The translations under genes and the position numbers were made by a program. This document shows positions 1-4,372 of a stretch of 5,803 nt of DNA, piece by piece. Under the pieces are notes generated by a model. That model was given only the letters and a program-made list of their open reading frames with translations, had not been told where the DNA came from and did no database searches. Positions within the stretch are counted from its first letter, which is position 1, and every line of letters starts with the position of its first letter. The stretch is from Eubacteriales bacterium (GTDB lineage Bacteria; Bacillota; Clostridia; Lachnospirales; Lachnospiraceae), in assembly GCA_030536565.1 (NCBI GenBank), contig JAUNPT010000139.1, positions 1 to 5,803 on the forward strand, given 5' to 3'.

Positions 1-136
1 CAGCTTAATTGACATCTTAAAGAACATTGACCAGGAGCTTGTTAAGGGTGCTGTTGCAGGAGAAAAGTTCAAGGAACTCTTCTTTGCAAACTGCAGGAAC
101 GATGAATTAAAAGCTTATGTTGAAACACTTCTGTAG
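1..136 (+). CDS. C-terminal end of an unrecognised protein (partial)
   Basis: The reading frame is open from the left edge (first full codon at base 2) to a TAG at 134-136 and gives the last 44 residues of a protein. The peptide is rich in Lys, Glu and Leu, looks like amphipathic helix, contains FFANCRNDELKAYVETLL, and ends at Leu-Leu. The even codon use and the strong terminator about 30 bases after the stop support a real gene end. I do not recognise the family from so short a tail and assign no function. It points toward the biotin operon, so the two units converge. The start, domains and catalytic residues all lie outside the window. Confidence 0.7.
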   Translation, partial: SLIDILKNIDQELVKGAVAGEKFKELFFANCRNDELKAYVETLL

Positions 137-166
137 GCTTATGTCTGATTTAATTATATAATACAT

Positions 167-222
167 GAATCCATGCTTTGATTTGACGAAACTATAATTC
201 AAAGCATGGATTCTATTTTTTT
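167..222 (+). terminator. Rho-independent terminator after the left-edge gene
   Basis: A perfect 15-bp stem pairs 167-181 with 199-213 around a 17-base loop. Seven T's follow at 216-222, as expected for an intrinsic terminator of the plus-strand gene ending at 136. The hairpin also lies 16 bases past the bioB stop on the other strand. On that side it is followed only by mixed A/T sequence with few U's, so it may slow or stop bioYB transcription less efficiently. Confidence 0.85.
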
Positions 223-229
223 ATTTAAC

Positions 230-1189
230 CTACAGCAGACCTGTTTTAAAACCAAGTTCACCAATCATCTTCATATCCTTTGCTATTGTATATCCTGAAG
301 TTGTCAGCATATCTCCACTGATTGCTGCATTTGCGCCCGCCTTAAAACACATTCTGCCCTCATCGGCCATATTTGCCCTGCCGCCTGCCATTCTTATAGC
401 TGCCTTAGGATTAATAAAACGGATTATTGCTACCGTTCTTGCAGCTTCCTCCTCAGATAATACCGGATTATTCTCATAAGGAGTTCCTTTAACCGGACAT
501 AATACATTAACCGGCATACTTAATATTCCAAGCTCTCTTACAGTCATTGCAAGGTCAATTCTATCTTCCATAGATTCTCCAAGTCCTATAATCCCGCCAC
601 TGCACACGCTCATTCCAGCTGCCATCGCCGCCCTGATTGCATTCTTTTTATCCTCGTATGTATGAGTTGTACAGACTTGTGGAAAATAATTTTGTGAGGT
701 TTCAAGATTATTATGTACTCTGTCTGCTCCTGCAGCATGAAGCCTTTTAAACTGCCTCTCATTCATAAGTCCTCCGGAAATACACACTTTAATGCCAGTC
801 TCTCTGCGAATCTGCCTTACAGCTTCACATACCTTATCCACTTCAGTATCAGAAAGAGCCCTGCCTGATGTAACTATGGAAAAACGAAGTACGCCTCTGT
901 CCTTATTATACTGTGCCTGCTTTACCATCTGTTCTGCTGGAAGCAGCGGATACTCATCAACTCTGGTATTGTAGCAGGCTGACTGGGCACAATACCTGCA
1001 GTTTTCCGAACATCTGCCACTTTTCCCATTGATAATCGTACAGATGTCAAAGGTATTTCCACACATTTTTTCTCTTATTTCATTGGCGGCAGACATCAGC
1101 TCATTTAAATCAGCTTCAGCTAGAAGACAGGCTTCAGCTTTATTTATCTCTCCACCATTAAGTATTTTTTTCTTTAATTGTTCTACCAC
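230..1189 (-). CDS. bioB: Biotin synthase, anaerobe-type (radical SAM)
   Basis: BioB catalyses the last step of biotin synthesis in the cytoplasm, inserting sulfur into dethiobiotin by radical SAM chemistry. With the GTG start at 1187-1189 the protein has 319 residues, within the family range. The radical SAM motif is Cys60-x3-Cys64-x2-Cys67 (CSENCRYC). The blocks VCSGGIIGLGE (Cys196), VKGTPYENNP, IRMAGGR (Arg266) and MCFKAGANAAISGDMLTT are typical of BioB. The auxiliary-cluster ligands differ from E. coli: its Cys97 position is Ser104 here, Cys128 and Cys188 are kept as Cys136 and Cys196, and extra cysteines occur at 72 and 173. The E. coli Asp155 position is Glu. This resembles the form reported from obligate anaerobes. 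Start choice: the frame stays open back to an ATG at 1208-1210, but GGGAGGA at 1193-1199 lies inside that extension, 4 bases before the GTG, and nothing like a Shine-Dalgarno precedes the ATG. It is the second gene of the operon, 33 bases after bioY. Confidence 0.95.
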   Translation of the reverse strand: MVEQLKKKILNGGEINKAEACLLAEADLNELMSAANEIREKMCGNTFDICTIINGKSGRCSENCRYCAQSACYNTRVDEYPLLPAEQMVKQAQYNKDRGVLRFSIVTSGRALSDTEVDKVCEAVRQIRRETGIKVCISGGLMNERQFKRLHAAGADRVHNNLETSQNYFPQVCTTHTYEDKKNAIRAAMAAGMSVCSGGIIGLGESMEDRIDLAMTVRELGILSMPVNVLCPVKGTPYENNPVLSEEEAARTVAIIRFINPKAAIRMAGGRANMADEGRMCFKAGANAAISGDMLTTSGYTIAKDMKMIGELGFKTGLL

Positions 1190-1192
1190 TTT

Positions 1193-1199
1193 TCCTCCC
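1193..1199 (-). promoter_or_regulatory. Shine-Dalgarno site that sets the bioB start
   Basis: On the minus strand GGGAGGA is followed by a short A-run and GTG at 1189-1187. It overlaps the final G of an in-frame ATG (1199-1201), so that ATG and the one at 1208-1210 cannot use it. The spacing to GTG (4 bases after GGAGG) is a little short, which leaves some doubt about the start. Confidence 0.6.
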
Positions 1200-1222
1200 A
1201 TGATTAACATTTTCTATATTTT

Positions 1223-1798
1223 CTAACAAGCCGCAGCTTTCTTCTCACTTCCAGAAATAATATTAGCTTTTATAAGACCTTTTCTTACCTCCTTTGCAAT
1301 AACCGTTCCCAAAATAATTTTCACTATATCAACAAATATGAATGGAACAACACATACCGTTAATGCATAAACTACAGAACAGTGTGCAACAATCACAAAC
1401 CATGCAGTTCCCATAGCGTAATCAACAGCAGTTCCCAATACCCAGCCAAATACTGTTGGAATTATCCTTCTATCTGCCCTTTCCATAATGAAGCCACCAA
1501 TAGCAGCCATAAAAACGAATCCAATAATATATCCGCCTGTAGGGCCTGCAATCTTACCCAGCCCGCCTGTAAAACCTGAAAACACTGGAAGTCCTACTGC
1601 TCCCAAAAGAACATACAAGCAGTAGCTTCCTGTTCCCAGCTTTGTACCAAGTACAAACACTGTAAAATACACAACAAGATTAGTAAATGAAATCGGCACT
1701 GGCCCAATATAAATAGATAATGGTGCAAGAACACAGGTAACAGCTGCCATTAATGCCATGAATGTAATTTGACTGATAGTAATTTTTTTCTCTTTCAT
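1223..1798 (-). CDS. bioY: Biotin-specific S component of an ECF transporter, BioY
   Basis: BioY is the membrane substrate-binding subunit of a biotin ECF (energy-coupling factor) transporter. The protein has 191 residues, normal for the family, and is strongly hydrophobic with about six membrane segments, roughly residues 10-30, 40-57, 58-75, 85-105, 113-138 and 148-168. Family blocks are GPVPISFTN (32-40), the glycine-rich GAVGLPVFSGFTGG (66-79) continuing into GPTGGYIIGF (85-94), DYAMGTAWF (126-134) and PFIFVDIVKIILG (152-164). The tail is Lys/Ala-rich and ends in Cys. The ATG at 1796-1798 has GAGG six bases upstream. No EcfA or EcfT gene is in the window, so it presumably shares a module encoded elsewhere (group II type). 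It is first in the bioY-bioB operon, directly downstream of a BirA-type operator and promoter, so biotin should repress it. Transport of dethiobiotin as well as biotin is possible but not shown. Confidence 0.94.
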   Translation of the reverse strand: MKEKKITISQITFMALMAAVTCVLAPLSIYIGPVPISFTNLVVYFTVFVLGTKLGTGSYCLYVLLGAVGLPVFSGFTGGLGKIAGPTGGYIIGFVFMAAIGGFIMERADRRIIPTVFGWVLGTAVDYAMGTAWFVIVAHCSVVYALTVCVVPFIFVDIVKIILGTVIAKEVRKGLIKANIISGSEKKAAAC

Positions 1799-1824
1799 AA
1801 TATTCCTCTTTCCTGAGCTTTATA

Positions 1825-1855
1825 ATGTAAACTCTGTTTCTGTATAAGTTTACAA
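1825..1855 (-). promoter_or_regulatory. BirA-type biotin operator for bioYB
   Basis: On the minus strand an inverted repeat reads TTGTAAAC (1855-1848), 15 bases, then GTTTACAT (1832-1825). The Firmicute BirA operator is usually TTGTTAAC-N15-GTTAACAA, so spacing, orientation and most positions agree. The upstream half overlaps the predicted -10, and the rest covers the transcription start. BirA loaded with biotinyl-AMP would therefore block initiation when biotin is plentiful. BirA itself is not encoded in the window. Confidence 0.85.
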
Positions 1856-1875
1856 TCATCAGCAAAAAATGTCAA
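1847..1875 (-). promoter_or_regulatory. Sigma-A promoter of the bioYB operon
   Basis: A perfect -35 TTGACA (1875-1870) is followed after 17 bases by TAAACT (1852-1847), which matches the -10 consensus at four of six positions. Transcription would begin near 1840, giving a leader of about 40 bases with the bioY Shine-Dalgarno near its end. The -10 shares bases with the upstream half of the BirA operator, the arrangement expected for direct repression. Confidence 0.7.
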
Positions 1876-1889
1876 CCTAATTCCAATCC

Positions 1890-1921
1890 ATGTTAACACT
1901 TCAAAAAAAATACATTAACAG
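1890..1921. repeat. Second, weaker BirA-like inverted repeat
   Basis: On the minus strand CTGTTAAT (1921-1914), 16 bases including a T8 run, then GTTAACAT (1897-1890). The half-sites match TTGTTAAC and GTTAACAA at six and seven of eight positions, but the spacer is one base longer than in the main operator. The centre lies about 65 bp upstream of the main operator centre, close to six helical turns. It could be an auxiliary BirA site, or just an A/T-rich inverted repeat. Confidence 0.35.
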
Positions 1922-1932
1922 CTGAAACCAGA

Positions 1933-1961
1933 TTGACATAACTTAAAATTAATTATCTAAT
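1933..1961 (+). promoter_or_regulatory. Possible promoter antisense to the acetyltransferase gene
   Basis: A perfect TTGACA (1933-1938), an exact 17-base spacer and TCTAAT (1956-1961, five of six consensus) form a very good sigma-A match. The -10 overlaps the stop codon of the acetyltransferase gene. It reads rightward, so its RNA would be antisense to that gene. No open frame with a ribosome site follows closely. It may be a chance match in A/T-rich DNA. Confidence 0.4.
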
Positions 1962-2382
1962 CTTCCTTATATATGTACTGAATCATTCCCGGCCCAAGTT
2001 CATCTGTAGGACGCGCAATAAAATTATGCTTTTCATAAAAGCTTTCCCGCCCCTTAGCACACATAAGGCACAACATCATTCTCTGCTCCTTAAATGTAAT
2101 TCCTTTTACATAAGTAATTAAAATATCAATAACCTGGCTCCCAATATGTCTGCTCTGATATTCAGGTATTACTATCAAATCCTGAATATAGCATATTACT
2201 GCGCCATCTCCGACTATTCTGCCCATTGCAATAGGTCTTTCATCTTCATAAATTGTTACAATTTTAAGACTGTTATCCAATGCTTTTTTTGCCTGTGCCC
2301 TTCCAAGACTAATCCAGCCTACCTGCTTTCTTAATTCCAGATATATATCAATGTCCCTGCAATCATACTCAATTCTCTGCAT
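1957..2382 (-). CDS. GNAT-family N-acetyltransferase, substrate unknown
   Basis: This is a 141-residue single-domain GNAT protein that should transfer acetyl from acetyl-CoA to an amine of unknown identity in the cytoplasm. Visible blocks are LELRKQVGW (15-23), PIAMGRIVGDGAVICYIQDLIV (strands beta2-beta4, from about 50 to 71), motif A IPEYQSRHIGSQVIDILI (72-89), LCLMCAKGRESFYEKHNFIARP (from about 104) and LGPGMIQYIY near the end. These match a widespread Firmicute GNAT subfamily. The acetyl-CoA pyrophosphate loop (Q/R-x-x-G-x-G/A) is QSRHIG here, with His79 where the first Gly usually stands. Start: a TTG-initiated frame reaches 2400, but GGGAGG at 2393-2398 lies inside it and is 10 bases before ATG 2380-2382, so the ATG is chosen. 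It has its own promoter. No clear terminator separates it from bioY downstream, so some readthrough is possible. Confidence 0.88.
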   Translation of the reverse strand: MQRIEYDCRDIDIYLELRKQVGWISLGRAQAKKALDNSLKIVTIYEDERPIAMGRIVGDGAVICYIQDLIVIPEYQSRHIGSQVIDILITYVKGITFKEQRMMLCLMCAKGRESFYEKHNFIARPTDELGPGMIQYIYKED

Positions 2383-2413
2383 TTTTAACCAGCCTCCCAA
2401 AAAAGATAACGAA

Positions 2414-2442
2414 AGTATACATTATTTGTAAAAAAAAGTCCA
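2414..2442 (-). promoter_or_regulatory. Probable promoter of the acetyltransferase gene
   Basis: On the minus strand TGGACT (2442-2437), a 17-base spacer containing a T8 run, and TATACT (2419-2414). The -35 matches at four of six positions and the -10 at five of six. The start would be near 2407, leaving a very short leader just ahead of the GGGAGG at 2398-2393, which supports the ATG start at 2382. Confidence 0.5.
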
Positions 2443-2481
2443 TAAATGGATTTAAAATAATCCCTGCAGATAAATATTTTA

Positions 2482-2510
2482 TTACCATATTCAATATTTC
2501 ATGGTATAAT
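2482..2510 (+). promoter_or_regulatory. Promoter of the pectinesterase gene (extended -10)
   Basis: TTACCA (2482-2487) is followed after 17 bases by a perfect TATAAT (2505-2510), preceded by TG at 2502-2503 as in an extended -10. Transcription would start near 2517, about 47 bases before the ATG. An inverted repeat TACCAT (2483-2488) / ATGGTA (2501-2506) overlaps both promoter boxes and could be an operator. Confidence 0.75.
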
Positions 2511-2534
2511 TATTATGGTTTATTTTACAAACAG

Positions 2535-2553
2535 AAAGGACAGGGTTACCCTG
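2535..2553 (+). promoter_or_regulatory. Distant Shine-Dalgarno followed by a small hairpin in the pectinesterase leader
   Basis: AAAGGA (2535-2540) is the best Shine-Dalgarno in the leader but stands 23 bases before the ATG, too far for normal use. Between them CAGGG-TTA-CCCTG (2541-2553) can fold into a 5-bp GC-rich hairpin. Looping it out would bring the effective distance to about 10 bases. The only nearer purine stretch (GAAGCGAG, 2553-2560) is a poor match. Confidence 0.4.
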
Positions 2554-2563
2554 AAGCGAGACT

Positions 2564-3502
2564 ATGATTACAGTATCTAAAAATGGAGCCGGAGACTTTA
2601 CTACGGTTCAGGCAGCTATTGACAGCATTACATCAACTCCGGAAACAGTATTTATAAAAAATGGTATTTACAAGGAACGGGTTGAAATAAAAAAAGATAA
2701 TATTACAATAATTGGAGAATCTTCTGATGAAACTATTATCACTGAAGGCTTTTATGCAAACGAGCTTATGGAGGACGGTTCAAAAAAAGGCACTTTCCGT
2801 TCATACACATTTTTTGTAAATGCAGATAATTTCAATGCCTTTAATCTCACAATTGAAAATTCGGCAGGCTTCGGAAAAAAAGTCGGGCAGGCAATTGCCG
2901 TCTATGCGGAGGGTGACATGATTACCTTCAAGAACTGCCGATTACTTGGACATCAGGACACTTTATTCACTGGGCCTCTCCCATTACACGAAAAACAGCC
3001 AGGTGGTTTCACAGGGCCAACTGAATTTGCCCCCAGGATTCCGGGAAGGCAGCTTTTTGAAGACTGTTATATTGCAGGAGAAGTGGATTTTATCTTTGGA
3101 AGTGCTACTGCATATTTTAAAAACTGCACTCTATTTGCATTAAACCGCAATGAAAAAATTAACAGCTACTATACTGCTCCGTCTACATATGAAGGGCAAA
3201 AATTCGGATATGTATTTGACAATTGTACTTTCACCGGAAATTGTCCTGATCAAACCGTATGCTTAAGCCGTCCATGGAGAATCCATGCAAAGGTTGTACT
3301 TCTTAACTGCCATCTTTCATCACAGATTACAGATTATGGTTTTCATGACTGGAATAAGCCTGAATCTCACGACACCGTATTTTATGCAGAATACAAATGT
3401 GATGGAAAAGGATATACTCCTGACAAACGAAGCCCATTTGTAAAGCAGCTTACAGACGATGAGGCAAAAGAATATACTCTTAAAAACGTATTTTCTCTTT
3501 AA
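2564..3502 (+). CDS. Pectin methylesterase (carbohydrate esterase family 8), predicted cytoplasmic
   Basis: This enzyme hydrolyses methyl esters of galacturonate in pectin, giving demethylated polygalacturonate and methanol. The 312-residue protein is a single beta-helix CE8 domain starting at once with the family opening (ITVSKNGAGDFTTVQAAID). All active-site residues known from plant and Erwinia enzymes are present: Gln109 in GQAIAV, Gln131-Asp132 in GHQDTLF, catalytic Asp175 in VDFIFG, and Arg236 and Trp238 in LSRPWR. About 22 extra residues lie between Asp132 and Asp175 compared with plant enzymes (from FTGPLP to IPGRQ), an insertion common in clostridial members. There is no signal peptide or lipobox, so it probably works in the cytoplasm on imported methylated oligogalacturonides. 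The ATG is fixed because an in-frame TGA lies 12 bases upstream. The gene is monocistronic, with its own promoter and a strong terminator. No other pectin genes are in view. Confidence 0.95.
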   Translation: MITVSKNGAGDFTTVQAAIDSITSTPETVFIKNGIYKERVEIKKDNITIIGESSDETIITEGFYANELMEDGSKKGTFRSYTFFVNADNFNAFNLTIENSAGFGKKVGQAIAVYAEGDMITFKNCRLLGHQDTLFTGPLPLHEKQPGGFTGPTEFAPRIPGRQLFEDCYIAGEVDFIFGSATAYFKNCTLFALNRNEKINSYYTAPSTYEGQKFGYVFDNCTFTGNCPDQTVCLSRPWRIHAKVVLLNCHLSSQITDYGFHDWNKPESHDTVFYAEYKCDGKGYTPDKRSPFVKQLTDDEAKEYTLKNVFSL

Positions 3503-3523
3503 TAATACAAGATTTTATCAATT

Positions 3524-3571
3524 AAAAATATCGCATGTATTGAGCCATAAGCCATACATGCGATATTTTTT
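3524..3571. terminator. Bidirectional terminator between convergent genes
   Basis: A perfect 17-bp stem pairs 3524-3540 with 3554-3570 around a 13-base loop. The stem has a GC-containing core (TCGCATG) and outer A/T arms, so on either strand the hairpin ends in a U-run. It lies 21 bases past the pectinesterase stop and 15 bases past the lipoprotein stop, and should terminate both convergent transcripts. Confidence 0.9.
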
Positions 3572-3585
3572 GCATTCAAATACAT

Positions 3586-4299
3586 TTATTTAACTGTAAC
3601 CGTTCCAAGACTTGTTGAACCAGAGTTAATAGTCAGTGTTGAACCAGCTGTCTGCGCCGAAATGCTTTCCTCCACCTGAAAAACTGCCACAGCTGTATAG
3701 CTTTCTTTCGCTGCCAGCTTTACTCCCTTAAGTCCATTAATATCATTTTTGAGAATAGAAGCCGACTGAGTAACATTATTGCCAGAAACCGTAAGCTTCA
3801 TATTCACTTTACCCGAACTGGTATTCAGTGTAACTTCAGAATCTGAATTGTTTTTAAGATTAAATTCCACTGCAGCCACCTTATAACCTGGCAAAGCTGG
3901 TACTGCAATAGCCAGCTGGCCTGATGGATAACTGTCTCCTACCGATACGCCTTTTACCGTAACAGTAACATTTGAAAGTCCAAGCTCTGACGCCATTGCC
4001 TCCAATGGACTAGTTTTTCCCGTATTAACTGTACTGCTGCCTGCATGAGTCGTTACAGAAGAAGATACTGGCAGCGAGGGCTGCTGTGCCGCTGATGTAG
4101 ACTTTGGGACATCGGTATTCTGTGCCATATTAAGCTTTGCGTATTTCCATTCATTGTCATAAGAATATTTTAACATGGTTCCCGCAACATATTCCGCAAT
4201 CAAATCATTCTGCTCATTAGTAAGCGTCACATTCTTACCACACCCTGCTGCCTGCAGTGCAGCTGCCATAACTAACAAAAGCACGATTAATTTCTTCAT
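3586..4299 (-). CDS. Lipoprotein of unknown function with an Ig-like beta domain
   Basis: With the ATG at 4297-4299 the protein has 237 residues. It begins MKKLIVLLLVMAAALQAAGC, a lipoprotein signal peptide whose lipobox Cys20 would be lipidated and anchored on the outer face of the membrane. Next comes a helical segment (about 26-55, LTNEQNDLIAEYVAG onward), a Ser/Thr/Pro/Gln-rich linker (about 63-97), and a beta-rich domain (about 107-237) with alternating hydrophobic and polar strands such as YKVAAVEFNLKNNSDSEVTL. This looks like the Ig-like DUF4352/telokin-type folds often seen on Gram-positive surface proteins, but I cannot name the family. No catalytic residues stand out. Start: an upstream in-frame ATG at 4312-4314 exists, but GGAGG (4306-4310) lies inside that extension, six bases before the chosen ATG. 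It follows the histidine kinase gene by 44 bases and has its own promoter. A role in sensing or envelope response with that kinase is inference. Confidence 0.8.
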   Translation of the reverse strand: MKKLIVLLLVMAAALQAAGCGKNVTLTNEQNDLIAEYVAGTMLKYSYDNEWKYAKLNMAQNTDVPKSTSAAQQPSLPVSSSVTTHAGSSTVNTGKTSPLEAMASELGLSNVTVTVKGVSVGDSYPSGQLAIAVPALPGYKVAAVEFNLKNNSDSEVTLNTSSGKVNMKLTVSGNNVTQSASILKNDINGLKGVKLAAKESYTAVAVFQVEESISAQTAGSTLTINSGSTSLGTVTVK

Positions 4300-4342
4300 A
4301 CTCAACCTCCACATATCATAAGCACCTAAAAATCCTTTAGAA

Positions 4343-4372
4343 ATTATACCACAGACTTTGCATCAAGGTCAA
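4343..4372 (-). promoter_or_regulatory. Strong extended -10 promoter for the lipoprotein gene
   Basis: On the minus strand TTGACC (4372-4367, five of six), an 18-base spacer ending in TGG, and a perfect TATAAT (4348-4343). The -10 overlaps the TAA stop codon of the kinase gene (4346-4344), so the promoter is built into the kinase 3' end. Transcription would start near 4336, about 37 bases before the lipoprotein ATG, with GGAGG in between. Confidence 0.7.

Noticed and set aside
112..144. Short direct repeat GCTTATGT at 112-119 and 137-144
   Set aside because: Eight bases across a gene end in A/T-rich sequence is likely chance, and no mobile element or duplication accompanies it.
1190..1210. 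Longer bioB start at the ATG 1208-1210 or 1199-1201
   Set aside because: No Shine-Dalgarno precedes either ATG, whereas GGGAGGA follows them and suits the GTG at 1187-1189. The seven extra residues do not match the family.
1680..1865. A 61-residue minus-strand frame starting upstream of bioY, considered as a leader peptide
   Set aside because: Its ATG lies upstream of the predicted transcription start (near 1840), it has no Shine-Dalgarno, and most of it overlaps bioY out of frame.
1898..1940. Possible terminator after the acetyltransferase gene (T8 run at 1903-1910, minus strand)
   Set aside because: Only a very weak CTG/CAG stem precedes the T-run. No stable hairpin is evident, so I do not call a terminator.
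1799..1956. Riboswitch or other structured RNA upstream of bioY
   Set aside because: The leader from the predicted start is only about 40 bases, with no large folded element. Control is better explained by the DNA-binding operator.
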